Of a stretch of 64,000 bases of DNA, positions 10,038 to 21,005 are shown piece by piece. A program made the position numbers and the translations under genes. Under the pieces are notes generated by a model that was not told the origin of the DNA, ran no database searches, and saw only the letters and a program-made list of their open reading frames with translations. The stretch comes from Gluconobacter albidus. Lineage in GTDB: Bacteria > Pseudomonadota > Alphaproteobacteria > Acetobacterales > Acetobacteraceae. The DNA lies in the NCBI RefSeq assembly GCF_002723915.1, contig NZ_BEWL01000012.1:1-64000 (forward strand), in the 5' to 3' direction. The stretch's first letter is position 1; every line of letters starts with the position of its first letter.

Positions 10038-11380
10038 ACGGCTTCCCGCCCAACCTTCTTGCAGGCGAGCGTTATGCCGTCTGCGGTCTGGGGCGCAACG
10101 GCGCGGCTGTCGTCCATGCCCTGCTCGGGATGGGCGCACAGGTTCAGGCATGGGACGATCGCAACGCCGATCTGCCCGCACATCCGAACCTAACACTCGC
10201 TCCGCTGACCGATCTGTCAGGGATGACGGCCCTCGTCCTGTCACCGGGCATTCCGCACCTGCTGCCGAAGGCACATCCTGCCGCGGACCTCGCCCGCGCA
10301 CAGGACGTCCAGATCCTGTCCGATGCCGAAATCCTGTATCGGGCGGTCCGGAAATCCGGCACAAAAGCCGCGTTCGTGGCCGTCACAGGCACAAATGGCA
10401 AATCGACGACAACAGCCCTGATCGCCCATCTTTTTACGGTGGCCGGACGCCCCTGTGTTGCAGGCGGCAATCTCGGGACAGCGTCTCTGGCGCTCCCGCT
10501 CCTGCCCGATAACGGCGTTTATGTGATCGAAATGTCGTCCTACATGCTTGAACGGCTGGACAGTTTCCATGCCAGCGCGGCTTGCCTGCTGAACCTGACG
10601 CCCGACCATCTGGACCGGCACGGCGACATGACCGGCTATGCCGCAGCCAAGGCACATGTCTTCGACAATATGGGCTCCGGCGATCTGGCTGTGATCGGCA
10701 CCGATGATGACTGGTGCCGCGCCATTGCCTCAAAGGTCGCAGCGCGCGGCGTGCAGGTCTCGGAACTGGATGCCGATGCGCTGCCCCCCTTCGACGGTCC
10801 GGCGCTTCCGGGCCGGCACAACGCCCAGAATGTCGGCGCAGCCTGCGCCATCGCACGTCATCTTGGCCTTGGTGATGCAGCCCTCCGCGCCGGTCTGAAA
10901 TCCTTCCCAGGCCTGGAACATCGCCTGCAGAAAGTGGCGGAATGCGACGGCGTGTCCTTCATCAATGACAGCAAGGCCACCAATGCCGAAGCCGCCTCCA
11001 AGGCCCTTGCCTCGTATGATAAGGTCATGTGGATTGCGGGTGGCGTTGCAAAAGCGGGCGGTATCGAAAGCCTTGCACCCTTCTTCGGACATATCGCACA
11101 GGCTTTTCTGATCGGGCAGGATGCTGACACGCTCGCTGCGACACTGGCCATGCACGGCGTACCCTTCCAGCAGTGCGGGACGCTGGAGAATGCCATTCCG
11201 GCGGCTTTCAGCGCGGCTCTCGCCCAGACTGTTCCGGTTGTCCTGCTGTCCCCCGCCTGTGCAAGTTTCGATCAATTTCGCAGTTTCGAGGATCGTGGTT
11301 CACACTTTATTCAGGTTTGCGATAATATTGTGAAATCAGGCCATTCGGGCACCATGCTCACGCCAAAGCTGGAGGATTGA
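10034..11380 (+). CDS. murD: UDP-MurNAc-L-alanine:D-glutamate ligase MurD
   Basis: MurD adds D-Glu to UDP-MurNAc-L-Ala in the cytoplasm. The open frame extends upstream into mraY, but ATG 10034 overlaps the mraY stop (ATGA) and gives a proper 448-residue protein beginning with a Rossmann-like [10 protein letters not shown] segment. The Mur ligase P-loop TGTNGKSTT is at about 118-126, and [11 protein letters not shown] and NDSKATN follow in the expected places. ftsW starts four bases after the stop. Confidence 0.95.
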   Translation: MNGFPPNLLAGERYAVCGLGRNGAAVVHALLGMGAQVQAWDDRNADLPAHPNLTLAPLTDLSGMTALVLSPGIPHLLPKAHPAADLARAQDVQILSDAEILYRAVRKSGTKAAFVAVTGTNGKSTTTALIAHLFTVAGRPCVAGGNLGTASLALPLLPDNGVYVIEMSSYMLERLDSFHASAACLLNLTPDHLDRHGDMTGYAAAKAHVFDNMGSGDLAVIGTDDDWCRAIASKVAARGVQVSELDADALPPFDGPALPGRHNAQNVGAACAIARHLGLGDAALRAGLKSFPGLEHRLQKVAECDGVSFINDSKATNAEAASKALASYDKVMWIAGGVAKAGGIESLAPFFGHIAQAFLIGQDADTLAATLAMHGVPFQQCGTLENAIPAAFSAALAQTVPVVLLSPACASFDQFRSFEDRGSHFIQVCDNIVKSGHSGTMLTPKLED

Positions 11381-11384
11381 CACC

Positions 11385-12578
11385 ATGTCGGGACTGTCCC
11401 GCGTCGAGACCTCCGCCGTTGCCCGCTGGTGGCGAAACCTTGATCGCGTCACGCTGGCCTGCGTCGGCCTGCTGATTGGACTTGGCTATGTGCTGATGCT
11501 CGCCGCCAGTCCTGCGGTGGCGTCGCGTATCGGCGCTTCACGCAACATGTTCATTCTCAAGCAGGTGATCTTTCTGGCGCTGGCTGGCGGGATCGTGCTC
11601 GGTACGTCCTATCTGTCACGCAAGGCCATCAAGAGACTGGCGATCATCGGCGGGATCATCGCACTGGGTGCAACGGCCATGACGCTGGTGCATGGCATGG
11701 AAATCAAGGGCGCGCGCCGCTGGATCGCGCTCCCGATGATGTCCGTGCAGCCCTCCGAGTTCCTCAAGCCCTGCTTTGCGGTCGTGACCGGCTGGCTGCT
11801 TTCCGCACGACGTTCTGTCGTCATGTGGGGCAATATCGCGTTTCCGGGGATGCTGATTGCGTTCCTGTGCTTCGGTTTCATCCTGCTCCTGCTGAAATCG
11901 CAGCCTGATATCGGAATGCTTTCCGTCATTACGATGGTCTTCATGACCCAGCTTTTCGTGGATGGCCTCAAGCTCTACTGGGTCGGACTGTGCGTGGCGG
12001 GCATGGCCGGAGCCTTTGCGGTCGCCTATATCGTCTTTCCGCACGTCCAGTCCCGCGTCCAGCGCTTCCTGCATCCCGATGTCGGTGACCATTACCAGAT
12101 CGACACCGCACTGCGTGCCTTTGGAAACGGCGGCCTTCTGGGACGCGGCCCGGGTGAAGGACGGGTAAAAGACCTGCTGCCAGACGCCCATGCCGACTTC
12201 GTCTTCGCGGTTGCCGGTGAAGAATACGGCCTGATCTTGTGCGTGATGATCATCCTGCTTTTCGGAACGATCGTTTTGCGGACCCTCCTCAAGCTAATGC
12301 ATGAAGACGATCCGTTCGTCATTGTCTCTGCTGCGGGACTGGTGACGGGTTTTGGCCTTCAAGCCTTCGTCAACATGGGTTCGACGTTGCATCTGATCCC
12401 GACAAAGGGCATGACGCTCCCCTTCATTTCCTATGGTGGCAGTTCAGCAATGTCGGTCGCCCTGACCATGGGAATGGTTCTGGCTTTGACCCGCCATCAT
12501 GTAGGCCAGGGCAGAATCGGGCAAAGAGCCGCCGCGTCTTACGGCCAGAACCCGTTGTTTGAGAGGAATGCGCCGTGA
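11385..12578 (+). CDS. ftsW: FtsW, septal SEDS peptidoglycan glycosyltransferase
   Basis: FtsW is the SEDS-family polymerase that works with FtsI at the septum. The 397-residue protein has about ten membrane helices. SEDS motifs are visible, including KGARRWI after a VHGMEIKG loop, the PSEFLKP segment that contains the catalytic-loop region, and PFISYGGSSAM near the C terminus. A short basic cytoplasmic N terminus precedes the first helix. The stop overlaps the murG start by four bases. Confidence 0.95.
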   Translation: MSGLSRVETSAVARWWRNLDRVTLACVGLLIGLGYVLMLAASPAVASRIGASRNMFILKQVIFLALAGGIVLGTSYLSRKAIKRLAIIGGIIALGATAMTLVHGMEIKGARRWIALPMMSVQPSEFLKPCFAVVTGWLLSARRSVVMWGNIAFPGMLIAFLCFGFILLLLKSQPDIGMLSVITMVFMTQLFVDGLKLYWVGLCVAGMAGAFAVAYIVFPHVQSRVQRFLHPDVGDHYQIDTALRAFGNGGLLGRGPGEGRVKDLLPDAHADFVFAVAGEEYGLILCVMIILLFGTIVLRTLLKLMHEDDPFVIVSAAGLVTGFGLQAFVNMGSTLHLIPTKGMTLPFISYGGSSAMSVALTMGMVLALTRHHVGQGRIGQRAAASYGQNPLFERNAP

Positions 12579-13672
12579 GCCGCCCCATCGTTATCGCCGC
12601 CGGTGGCACCGGAGGGCATTTCTTCCCCGCTGAAGCCGTCGCGACTGTGCTCGCGGAACGGGGCCATGACCTCGTCCTCATGACCGATGCCCGGCATGGC
12701 CGCCGGGACACAGGCTTGTTCAGAGACCTGCCCCAATATGTGCTGGATGGTGCCGGTGTGGCAGGCAAGGGCCTTGGCGGCAAAGTCCGTGGGGTGCTCG
12801 CCCTGCTGCGCGGTATTGGAGAAGCACGTCGCGTCCTCAAATCCCTTGATGCGGCAGCTGTGGTGGGTTTTGGCGGATATCCGTCTATCCCCCCCCTGAC
12901 CGCATCCCGTTTTCTGCCCTCCGCAAAGCGGCCCCGCATGGTCATTCATGAGGGCAATGCGGTTCTCGGACAGGCCAATGCCTTCCTGGCCCGCTTTTCT
13001 CCGCTGATTGCCACCTCTTACGCTACGGTCGCGCGCCTCCCGCAACACGCCCAGACGACGCTTACCGGTATGCCCGTACGCGCAGGCATCGAAGCGCTTT
13101 TTGGTAACACCTACGCGGTTCCCGAAGAACGGATCAACCTTCTGGTCTGGGGTGGCTCTCTGGGAGCACGCGTATTTTCCGAGGTTGTCCCACAGGCCCT
13201 CGCTGCCCTGCCCGAAGAACTCCGCAAGCGCCTCAAAGTCACGCAGCAGATCAAGGCTGACGATCTGGACCGCGTCCGCGCCATCTATACGGACGCCGGT
13301 ATTGAGGTCGAAGCCGCACCGTTCTTCACCGATGTGCCAGCCTGTCTTCGCGATGCACATCTCGTTATCGGTCGCGCGGGCGGCTCTTCGGTCGCGGAAC
13401 TGACCATGTCCGGCCGCCCCTCCATTCTCGTTCCGCTTCCCATCGCAGCCTCCGATGAACAGGGTGCGAATGGTCAGGCGCTCGTGGATGCGGGTGCCGC
13501 CTGGATGATCCGCCAGCCGGATTTCACGCCCACAGCGCTGACAGCTCTGCTGACGGACCTATTTTCCCAACCTGAAAAGCTCGAAAATGCAGCAAAAGCC
13601 GCTCATTTCTGCGCGCGCCCTCATGCTGCCGCAAAAGTCGCGGATCTGATTGAATCCGCTCTTCGTCCCTGA
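12575..13672 (+). CDS. murG: undecaprenyl-PP-MurNAc-pentapeptide GlcNAc transferase MurG
   Basis: This peripheral inner-membrane GT28 enzyme converts lipid I to lipid II. The N-terminal [10 protein letters not shown] loop (10-19) binds the lipid diphosphate. [11 protein letters not shown] and the C-terminal [19 protein letters not shown] segment for UDP-GlcNAc are diagnostic. Length is 365 residues. The codons GTGAGCCGC at 12575 overlap the ftsW stop, giving a GTG start. A short gap precedes murC. Confidence 0.95.
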   Translation: MSRPIVIAAGGTGGHFFPAEAVATVLAERGHDLVLMTDARHGRRDTGLFRDLPQYVLDGAGVAGKGLGGKVRGVLALLRGIGEARRVLKSLDAAAVVGFGGYPSIPPLTASRFLPSAKRPRMVIHEGNAVLGQANAFLARFSPLIATSYATVARLPQHAQTTLTGMPVRAGIEALFGNTYAVPEERINLLVWGGSLGARVFSEVVPQALAALPEELRKRLKVTQQIKADDLDRVRAIYTDAGIEVEAAPFFTDVPACLRDAHLVIGRAGGSSVAELTMSGRPSILVPLPIAASDEQGANGQALVDAGAAWMIRQPDFTPTALTALLTDLFSQPEKLENAAKAAHFCARPHAAAKVADLIESALRP

Positions 13673-13703
13673 TCCTCCGCTTCTACCCAAGAGTACCTGC
13701 CCC

Positions 13704-15137
13704 ATGCGCGCCCTGCCCCTGAACATTGGAACCATTCACTTCGTCGGTATCGGCGGCATCGGTATGTCCGGTATTGCCGAGGTGCTGCACATGCTGGGCT
13801 ACAAGGTACAGGGGGCGGACATCGCGGAAGGTGCGAATGTGCAACGCCTTCGCCAATCCGGAATTATCGTTCATATCGGCCATGACGCCGCCAATCTGGG
13901 CGATGCGCAGGTTGTCGTAACGTCGACGGCCGTGAAAAAAGACAACCCCGAAGTCGTGGCGGCACGCGCCAAGCTCATCCCGGTCGTCCGCCGCGCGGAA
14001 ATGCTGGCCGAACTGATGCGTCTGCGCTGGTCCGTCGCCATTGGTGGCACGCACGGCAAGACCACGACAACCAGCCTCGTGGCCTGCGTTCTGGAACATG
14101 CCAAGCTGGATCCGACCGTCATCAACGGCGGCATTATTGAAGCCTATGGCACCAACACACGCATGGGTTCAGGCGACTGGATGGTTGTCGAGGCCGACGA
14201 AAGCGACGGCTCGTTCCTGCGTCTGCCCGCCGTGATCGCGGTCGTGACGAACATGGACCCGGAACATCTGGATCACTGGGGCACGGAAGAGGCCATGCAG
14301 GCCGGCTACGACCAGTTTGTGTCCAACATCCCGTTCTACGGCTTTGCGGTCCTGTGCGTGGACCATCCCCAGGTCCAGCAGATGATCCCGCGCCTGTCCG
14401 ATCATCGTGTCATCACTTACGGCTTCAGCCCGCAGGCCGATATCCGCGCTGAAAAAGTCGTTATGGACAAGCGGGGTGCCACATTCGAGGTCGTCGTCAC
14501 GAACCGTCAGCGCAACCGCTCGCGCCGGGCGGGGCCCTTCCGTTTGCCGATGCTCGGACACCATAACGTCCTGAATTCGCTGGCCGCCATCGCCGTCGCC
14601 CTTGAAATGGAAATCAGCGATTCCGTCATCGCATCCGCCCTGACGACCTTCAAGGGCGTCAAGCGCCGCTTCACGCGCACCGGCGACTATAACGGCATCT
14701 CCATCATCGACGATTACGGTCATCACCCCGTCGAAATCGCCGCCGTTCTGAAAGCCGCGCGTCAGGCCGGCGCAAAGAACGTCATCGCCGTCGTACAGCC
14801 GCATCGCTATTCGCGCCTGAAAGTCCTGTTCAACGAATTCTGCACCTGCATGAATGATGCCGATACGGTCATCGTGGCGGACGTGTACGCTGCGGGTGAA
14901 GCCCCGATCGAAGGTGCGGGTCGTGATGCACTCGTCGAAGGCCTGCGCGATCGTGGTCACCGTTCCGTCGTGCCACTCCCCGATCCCGCGCATCTGCCGG
15001 AAATGATCAACGCCATCGCCAAGCCGGGCGACTATGTTGTCTGCCTCGGTGCCGGGACCATCACCCAGTGGGCGCAGGCGCTCCCTGCCCAGCTCGAAGC
15101 GCTGAACCGGCAGCCTGCAACCGAAGGCGCAGCATGA
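13704..15137 (+). CDS. murC: UDP-MurNAc:L-alanine ligase MurC
   Basis: MurC starts the stem peptide by adding L-Ala. ATG 13704 is chosen over an upstream TTG because the protein then begins [15 protein letters not shown], leading straight into the UMAG-binding GIGGIGMSG loop, and the upstream codons lie over the murG end. The P-loop GGTHGKTTT is at about 114-122, and [10 protein letters not shown] lies in the C-terminal half. Length is 477 residues. It overlaps murB by four bases. Confidence 0.95.
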   Translation: MRALPLNIGTIHFVGIGGIGMSGIAEVLHMLGYKVQGADIAEGANVQRLRQSGIIVHIGHDAANLGDAQVVVTSTAVKKDNPEVVAARAKLIPVVRRAEMLAELMRLRWSVAIGGTHGKTTTTSLVACVLEHAKLDPTVINGGIIEAYGTNTRMGSGDWMVVEADESDGSFLRLPAVIAVVTNMDPEHLDHWGTEEAMQAGYDQFVSNIPFYGFAVLCVDHPQVQQMIPRLSDHRVITYGFSPQADIRAEKVVMDKRGATFEVVVTNRQRNRSRRAGPFRLPMLGHHNVLNSLAAIAVALEMEISDSVIASALTTFKGVKRRFTRTGDYNGISIIDDYGHHPVEIAAVLKAARQAGAKNVIAVVQPHRYSRLKVLFNEFCTCMNDADTVIVADVYAAGEAPIEGAGRDALVEGLRDRGHRSVVPLPDPAHLPEMINAIAKPGDYVVCLGAGTITQWAQALPAQLEALNRQPATEGAA

Positions 15138-16054
15138 CGGGTAGCAGCGATTTTCCAGTCAAGAGCCTCCGGGGAAGACTGACCGCGAACGCACCTCTGG
15201 GGCCCCGCGCATGGTTTCGCGTCGGCGGCCCGGCGGACTGGATGTTTATCCCTGAGGATCAGGATGACCTGGCCCGTTTCCTGCGTGAAAAACCTGCGAC
15301 CATGCCGGTCACGGTTCTGGGGGCATGCTCGAACGTCATCATCCGCGATGGCGGCATCGCAGGCACAGTCATCCGCCTTGCGCGTGGCTTCGCAAATATC
15401 GACGTACAGGGCAGCAGCCTGATCGTCGGGGCTGCTGCCCTCGACGTCACCGTAGCCGAACATGCCGCCGCAGCCGGCCTTGCCGGTCTGGAGTTTCTGG
15501 CCGGCATTCCGGGTTCGATCGGCGGCGCTGTCCGCATGAATGCAGGGGCTTACGGATCGGATCTTGATGCCATTCTCGAATGGGCCGAAATCCTGACGGA
15601 AAAAGGCGATCTGCGCCGCCTCTCACATGACGAACTGGGCTTTGCGTATCGTCATTCGGAGCTTCCAGAAGGCAGCGTGGTGATCCGGGCCTGCCTGCGT
15701 GGGACACCAGATAATGCAGACGCCATCCGCAGCCGCATTGCGGACATCCGGGCCTCCCGCGAAGCCTCGCAGCCCGTACGCGCACGAACCGGCGGCTCCA
15801 CGTTTCGCAACCCGGAAGGTCACAAGGCCTGGCAGCTGATTGACGAAGCCGGATGCCGCGGCCTTCAGATCGGAGATGCGCAGGTCAGCGAAAAGCACTG
15901 CAATTTTCTGCTCAATCTGGGACAGGCCAGCAGCGCGGATCTGGAAACTCTGGGAGAGACCGTGCGAGAGAAAGTTCTGGCACGCAGCGGCGTCAGTCTG
16001 CACTGGGAAATCAAACGGATCGGACGTCAGTCCGAAGGAGAGCAGACGTTATGA
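15134..16054 (+). CDS. murB: UDP-N-acetylenolpyruvoylglucosamine reductase MurB
   Basis: MurB is the FAD- and NADPH-dependent reductase making UDP-MurNAc. The 306-residue protein has the FAD-binding [12 protein letters not shown] and [17 protein letters not shown] motifs. [10 protein letters not shown] supplies the serine that protonates the substrate, and SEKHCNF near the C terminus contains the catalytic glutamate. The pattern is that of type II MurB. ATG 15134 overlaps the murC stop, and the murB stop overlaps the ddl start. Confidence 0.95.
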   Translation: MTGSSDFPVKSLRGRLTANAPLGPRAWFRVGGPADWMFIPEDQDDLARFLREKPATMPVTVLGACSNVIIRDGGIAGTVIRLARGFANIDVQGSSLIVGAAALDVTVAEHAAAAGLAGLEFLAGIPGSIGGAVRMNAGAYGSDLDAILEWAEILTEKGDLRRLSHDELGFAYRHSELPEGSVVIRACLRGTPDNADAIRSRIADIRASREASQPVRARTGGSTFRNPEGHKAWQLIDEAGCRGLQIGDAQVSEKHCNFLLNLGQASSADLETLGETVREKVLARSGVSLHWEIKRIGRQSEGEQTL

Positions 16055-16962
16055 AAGTCGCAGTCCTGCTGGGCGGAACATCCAGCGAGCGCCCCGTCAG
16101 CCTCGTCAGTGGCGAGGCCGTGATCAAGGCCCTGCGCGACACGGGTCACGACGTCACGCCGATCGACGTCGGCCCGGATATTGCCGCGACAATCGCCAGC
16201 CTGAAATCCACAGCACCGGACGTCGTCTTCAATGCGCTGCACGGCCCGCGCGGCGAGGATGGAGCCATTCAGGGCGTTCTGGAATGGCTCGGCCTGCCTT
16301 ACACGCATTCCGGAATCCGGGCCTCTGCCGTCGCGATGGACAAAGGCGCCACGCGGATCCTTCTGGCCGCCGCAGGTCTGCCCGTGGCACAGGGGCGTGT
16401 GGTCACGGTCGAGGAACTGGCCGAAGCCGATCCCCTTCCCGCACCCTATGTCATCAAACCGGTCGCCGAAGGGTCATCCGTGGGGGTCGAGATCGTGCGG
16501 ACGGGCGACAATCGCCGTGCGGAAATCGCGCAGACATGGCGCTTCGGAAAGGACGCACTGGTCGAAAGCTTCATCCCCGGCCGCGAACTGACCGCCAGCG
16601 TCATGGGAGACCGTGCCCTCGCTGTCACGGATATCCTGCCCTGCGAAACAGCCGCGTTCTACGATTTCGAAGCCAAATACAAGGCTGGCGGCTCGCGTCA
16701 TGTCGTTCCTGCAGATATTCCGCAGGCCGTGACCGATCGCGCGCTCGATTATGCCCTGCGCGCTCATCAGACGCTGGGCTGTCAGGGCGCGAGCCGTACG
16801 GATTTCCGTTACGACGAGGCCACCGACACGCTGATCATCCTTGAAGTCAACACACAGCCAGGCATGACACCCACATCCTTGCTGCCGGAACAGGCTGCCT
16901 ATTGCGGCATTCCCTATCCGGACCTGTGTGACTGGATGGTCCGGGAGGCACTGACGCGCTGA
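16051..16962 (+). CDS. ddl: D-alanine--D-alanine ligase
   Basis: This ATP-grasp enzyme makes the D-Ala-D-Ala dipeptide used by MurF. It has 303 residues, DdlB-like in size. The N-terminal LLGGTSSERPVSL, the ATP-binding KPVAEGSSVGVEIV strand-loop and the C-terminal EVNTQPGMTPTSLLPEQA segment are characteristic. ATG 16051 overlaps the murB stop. The last base is shared with the first base of the ftsQ start. Confidence 0.95.
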   Translation: MKVAVLLGGTSSERPVSLVSGEAVIKALRDTGHDVTPIDVGPDIAATIASLKSTAPDVVFNALHGPRGEDGAIQGVLEWLGLPYTHSGIRASAVAMDKGATRILLAAAGLPVAQGRVVTVEELAEADPLPAPYVIKPVAEGSSVGVEIVRTGDNRRAEIAQTWRFGKDALVESFIPGRELTASVMGDRALAVTDILPCETAAFYDFEAKYKAGGSRHVVPADIPQAVTDRALDYALRAHQTLGCQGASRTDFRYDEATDTLIILEVNTQPGMTPTSLLPEQAAYCGIPYPDLCDWMVREALTR

Positions 16963-17903
16963 TGCGGGAAGACCCGTCCTTTCAGAAAAACGATTTTATC
17001 CGGGAGCGTTATTCCGGGGCCATGCCGCCTCAGGAAGACCGTCCTTCCCGGGCAAAGCTGTTCTGGCGCCGGCAACGGCGGCTGGTCCGGCCTGCGATCG
17101 TATTTCTGGTCGTGATGGGTCTGGCAGGTGCAGGTATGCGTCTGCTGTATGACGCGGCTTCAGAAGAGCGCTTTGCCCCCCTGCGCGAACGGCTGGTTGC
17201 AATGGAGCCATTGCCCATCCGCCATATCGTCATCAACGGCCGCGGCATGACCAGCGAGGCCTCGATCCAGGACGCACTGGGCACGTCCATCGGGCATCCA
17301 ATTTTCGGCTTCTCCGTCGAAGCCGCCCGCCAGCGACTGGACGAACTGCCGTTCATCGATCACGCCACGGTCGAACGGCACATGCCCGATACCGTCATCA
17401 TCACGCTTGTCGAACGCACCCCGATCGCCGTCTGGCAGGACCGCGGGCATTTCATGCTCATCAACCGCGCCGGTGAAGAAGTTCCCGATCAGGGACTGAC
17501 GGGAAAAAATGCACAGGCCTTCCTCCAGCTCCCGCTGGTGGTGGGCGAAGGCGCCAATACCGCCGCCGCAGGCGTCATTGATGCCCTCAACCACGAACCG
17601 CTGGTCAAGGCTCAGGTCACGGCGCTGATCCGCGTCGGAGGCCGCCGCTGGAATGCGACGCTCAAGGACGGCACCACCGTTCTGCTGCCTGAAGGTGAAG
17701 AAGCCGCAGCTTTTGCGCGTCTGGCGCGTTACCAGCAGAGTATGCGCCTTCTGGAACGTCCGGTGCAGTCGATTGATCTGCGTCTTCCGGACAGAATGGT
17801 CGTCCATCAGCCCCCGCAGGCCATCCCACCTGCCGAAGGAGCGAAAACCGATCCGTCTCCGTCCTCTCCTCCACCCCCAGCAGACAGCGCGAAGCAGCCA
17901 TGA
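16962..17903 (+). CDS. ftsQ: cell division protein FtsQ
   Basis: FtsQ is a bitopic inner-membrane divisome protein. A cytoplasmic basic tail (1-43) leads into one membrane helix (about 44-60). A POTRA domain starts near residue 72 (PIRHIVINGRG) and the FtsQ beta domain follows (about 140-270). The C-terminal 35 residues are Pro/Ser-rich. Length of 313 residues is normal for alphaproteobacteria. It overlaps ddl by one base and ftsA by four bases. Confidence 0.92.
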   Translation: MREDPSFQKNDFIRERYSGAMPPQEDRPSRAKLFWRRQRRLVRPAIVFLVVMGLAGAGMRLLYDAASEERFAPLRERLVAMEPLPIRHIVINGRGMTSEASIQDALGTSIGHPIFGFSVEAARQRLDELPFIDHATVERHMPDTVIITLVERTPIAVWQDRGHFMLINRAGEEVPDQGLTGKNAQAFLQLPLVVGEGANTAAAGVIDALNHEPLVKAQVTALIRVGGRRWNATLKDGTTVLLPEGEEAAAFARLARYQQSMRLLERPVQSIDLRLPDRMVVHQPPQAIPPAEGAKTDPSPSSPPPPADSAKQP

Positions 17904-19297
17904 ATGACCTTACCTCCATGTCAGATCTTCCGGCATTCCGTCGCCGGGGCGGTCTGAGAGGCCGGTCCCTCATCCCCGTCGGCGGCGAGCGTGACGTCAG
18001 CGTCAACCGTGTCCCGCGCGACATCCTGCCGCTTCCACCGGAAGAGACGCATCGCAGTATCGCATGGCGTCCGGGCATTTTCGGCGCGCTGGATATCGGC
18101 ACGACGAAAATGACCTGCCTGATCGGCAAGGGCGAGGCTGACGGCTCCATCCAGGTTCTGGGTCACGGATGGCGCCGCTCCCACGGTATCCGCTCAGGAT
18201 CAATCGTCGACATCCGCGAAGCCGAAGCCGCGATCCGCGCCACAGTCGGCCAGGCCGAGGAGGCCGCCGAACGGCGCATGGACTCTCTGGTCGTCAACCT
18301 GTCCTGCGGCAGGCCGCTGAGTCGGCTGGTGGACGCCCAGATCCCGATCGGTGGACGGGAGGTAACGGCTGGAGACGTGCAGCGTCTTATTGCGGAAGGA
18401 CAGGCCCGCGCCTGGATGGAAGGCCGCGAGGTCATCCACACCCTTCCCATCGGGTATGTCGTGGATTCCATTCCCGGCATTGCCGATCCCATCGGCCACC
18501 AGTGCGAAGAACTGGCGACCCGAATGCATGTCGTAGACATGAACTCCAGCGCCCTGCGCACTCTGGATGCCGTTCTTCAACATGCCGAACTCAAGCTGGA
18601 CGGGCTGGTTGCAAGCCCCTTTGCCTCGGGCATTTCGGTTCTGGCGGCCGAAGAGCGGGAGCTTGGCGTCACGGTTGTGGAAATGGGCGGAGGCACCACT
18701 TCGCTGGCGGTTTTTTGTGAAGGAAAACTGCTGCACACGGCCCAAATCCGCGTCGGCGGACTGCATGTCACGCGCGACATCGCAGGCGTCCTGTCGACGT
18801 CCCTGGAAACGGCCGAGCGTCTCAAGACGATGTATGGCGCAGCCCAGATGGGGTCCGACGACCAGCGGGAAATCCTGTCCGTACCCCTGATCGGGGAAAA
18901 CAGCGACCGGCTGGTGCGTCTGCAGCGTTCCAAGGTTATTTCCGTCATCCAGCCCCGGATCGAGGAAACGCTGGAGCTTGTCCGACAGTCGCTCGACAAT
19001 GCGGGACTGGGCCGACTGGCCAATGGCAGGGTCGTCCTCACAGGCGGAGCCTCCCTGCTTGAAGGGATCGTCCCCGTCGCCACCCGCATCCTCGGGCGCC
19101 CTGTCCGGATGGGGAAACCCCAGAATATCTATGGCCTGCCCGAGACGGCCGCGGCTTCGGCAGGCTTTTCAACCGCTGCGGGGCTCCTGGCTTGGGCAGC
19201 GGGTGCGGATCGGGATTTCGGAGATATTTCCGCACCCGAACCAAGACCTCGCGGACTTGTTAAACGTCTCGTAGGCTTCATACGCAATAATGTATAA
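17900..19297 (+). CDS. ftsA: cell division protein FtsA
   Basis: FtsA is the actin-like ATPase that tethers FtsZ to the membrane. The 465-residue protein has ALDIGTTKMTCLIG (phosphate 1), VVEMGGGTTSLAVF (phosphate 2) and VVLTGGASLLEGI (adenosine motif). The C terminus (RGLVKRLVGFIRNNV) is a short amphipathic helix suitable for membrane binding. An N-terminal extension of about 55 residues precedes the first ATPase motif. ftsZ follows after 57 bases. Confidence 0.95.
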   Translation: MNDLTSMSDLPAFRRRGGLRGRSLIPVGGERDVSVNRVPRDILPLPPEETHRSIAWRPGIFGALDIGTTKMTCLIGKGEADGSIQVLGHGWRRSHGIRSGSIVDIREAEAAIRATVGQAEEAAERRMDSLVVNLSCGRPLSRLVDAQIPIGGREVTAGDVQRLIAEGQARAWMEGREVIHTLPIGYVVDSIPGIADPIGHQCEELATRMHVVDMNSSALRTLDAVLQHAELKLDGLVASPFASGISVLAAEERELGVTVVEMGGGTTSLAVFCEGKLLHTAQIRVGGLHVTRDIAGVLSTSLETAERLKTMYGAAQMGSDDQREILSVPLIGENSDRLVRLQRSKVISVIQPRIEETLELVRQSLDNAGLGRLANGRVVLTGGASLLEGIVPVATRILGRPVRMGKPQNIYGLPETAAASAGFSTAAGLLAWAAGADRDFGDISAPEPRPRGLVKRLVGFIRNNV

Positions 19298-19354
19298 GCT
19301 ATTACAGATCATAACGCCCTCACCTGTCGCTTTCATGAAGTTCCGGACCAGATC

Positions 19355-20887
19355 ATGACGCTGAACCTTACCCCTACTCCCAATTCCCACGTTGAGCTGG
19401 CGCCACGGATTACCGTGATCGGCGTTGGCGGAGGCGGGACGAACGCCGTCGACAACATGATTGCGTCTGATCTCAAGGGCGTGGAATTCGTCGTTGCCAA
19501 CACCGACGCCCAGCAGCTTGCCCACTCCAAGGCTGAACGCCGCGTCCAGCTTGGCCCGCATCTGACCCGCGGCCTGGGTGCAGGCGCGAAGCCGGAAATC
19601 GGTCGTGAAGCCGCCGAAGAAGCCGCTCAGGAAATCGACCGGCAGCTTGAAGGCGCGAATCTGGTCTTCATCACCGCTGGCATGGGTGGTGGCACAGGGA
19701 CGGGTGCGGCGCCGGTCATCGCGCGCATGGCACGCGAACGCGGCGTCCTGACGGTCGGCGTCGTTTCGAAACCTTTCAATTTCGAGGGGCGTCGCCGTAC
19801 GACAGCTGCTGAAAAGGGCATTGCCGAACTTCAGAAGCACGTCGATACGCTGATCGTCATCCCGAACCAGAACCTTTTCAATTCCGCAACGCAGAACACG
19901 ACATTCCGCGAAGCCTTCCGGATGGCCGACAATGTCCTGAACATGGGCGTTCGCGGCATTACGGACCTTATGGTCTCCCCCGGCCTGATCAATCTCGATT
20001 TCGCGGACGTCAAGGCCGTGATGGAAGAGATGGGCAAGGCCATGATGGGTACGGGCGAAGCGTCCAGTGAAGAAGACGCAGAAGACCGTGCCGTCCTCGC
20101 AGCCGAACGTGCGATTTCCAATCCGCTGCTGGAAGACGCCTCCATGGCCGGCGCACGCGGTCTTCTCATCAACATCACGGGCGGTGAAGACCTGACGCTT
20201 TATGAAGTCAACGCCGCCGCTGACCGCATCCGTGAGGAAGTGGCCGACGATGCAAACATCATCTTCGGCGCGCTGATCGACGAAAAGCTGAATGGTCGTG
20301 TCCGCGTCTCGGTCGTCGCAACTGGCATCGACACGCAGCCTTCCCAAGACCCGTCCGCGCCTCCCGAGCACCTTCAGACATCCACGCCGCACGCAAATGC
20401 AGCCTCGCAGGCGGCCCCCCGGGAGACATCTTCTTCCCGGGCCAGCGCACCGTCCTTCCAGCCCGGTTCAACCTATGCCGGCGGTCCGCCGCGGCCGAAT
20501 TTCGCGCTCGACGCTCAACAGGCACCAACTCACAACACAGCTCCCCTGTCTGCGCAGGAACCCCCTCTGCCCGAGCAAGCTGCCCCTGAAAACCAGTCAC
20601 CTCGACAGGACAGTGTCCATCAGTCCTCTCCCCGGGCCGGTCTGTTTTCCGACCCGTCCCGCCATGCTCCCCAGCAACAGGCCGAAGCACCCCGCAGCCT
20701 GTTCGGTATGGTCACAGGCGCTTTCCGCAGTCGTCCGGCCCAGCCGCAACATGGCCAGCAGCCAGCCCAGCGTGCCGAGCCGAACACACGCGACGGGTAT
20801 CAGCACCAGGCTCCGCAGCATCCCGAACAGCCCTCCAGCGGCGGCGATGATTCCAACCTGGATATCCCAACCTATCTGCGTCGCTGA
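19355..20887 (+). CDS. ftsZ: cell division GTPase FtsZ
   Basis: FtsZ polymerises into the Z ring. The tubulin signature [10 protein letters not shown] is at about 111-120, and the N-terminal [12 protein letters not shown] and the T3/T5 loops are intact. After the core (about residue 320) comes a long, Pro/Gln/Ala-rich linker of roughly 170 residues. The C-terminal peptide [10 protein letters not shown] binds FtsA and other partners. At 510 residues it is long, as is usual in alphaproteobacteria because of the linker. A stable hairpin follows the stop. Confidence 0.97.
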   Translation: MTLNLTPTPNSHVELAPRITVIGVGGGGTNAVDNMIASDLKGVEFVVANTDAQQLAHSKAERRVQLGPHLTRGLGAGAKPEIGREAAEEAAQEIDRQLEGANLVFITAGMGGGTGTGAAPVIARMARERGVLTVGVVSKPFNFEGRRRTTAAEKGIAELQKHVDTLIVIPNQNLFNSATQNTTFREAFRMADNVLNMGVRGITDLMVSPGLINLDFADVKAVMEEMGKAMMGTGEASSEEDAEDRAVLAAERAISNPLLEDASMAGARGLLINITGGEDLTLYEVNAAADRIREEVADDANIIFGALIDEKLNGRVRVSVVATGIDTQPSQDPSAPPEHLQTSTPHANAASQAAPRETSSSRASAPSFQPGSTYAGGPPRPNFALDAQQAPTHNTAPLSAQEPPLPEQAAPENQSPRQDSVHQSSPRAGLFSDPSRHAPQQQAEAPRSLFGMVTGAFRSRPAQPQHGQQPAQRAEPNTRDGYQHQAPQHPEQPSSGGDDSNLDIPTYLRR

Positions 20888-20894
20888 TCAGCAC

Positions 20895-20923
20895 ACCCCT
20901 CTTGTGGGCAACACAAGAGGGGT
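20895..20923 (+). terminator. 12-bp hairpin after ftsZ
   Basis: ACCCCTCTTGTG (20895-20906) pairs perfectly with CACAAGAGGGGT (20912-20923) around a 5-base loop. There is no following T run, so it may be a weak terminator, a Rho-assisted site or an mRNA 3'-end stabiliser. A TTGACT at 20942-20947 downstream could be the -35 box of an lpxC promoter, but no clear -10 box is visible. Confidence 0.6.
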
Positions 20924-21005
20924 AATATCCGGCAACAATCGTTGACTGGAACCAAAGTCCGGTATCTGTTTTCTAGTCTCTGGAACAAGATTTTTCGGAG
21001 GCTTT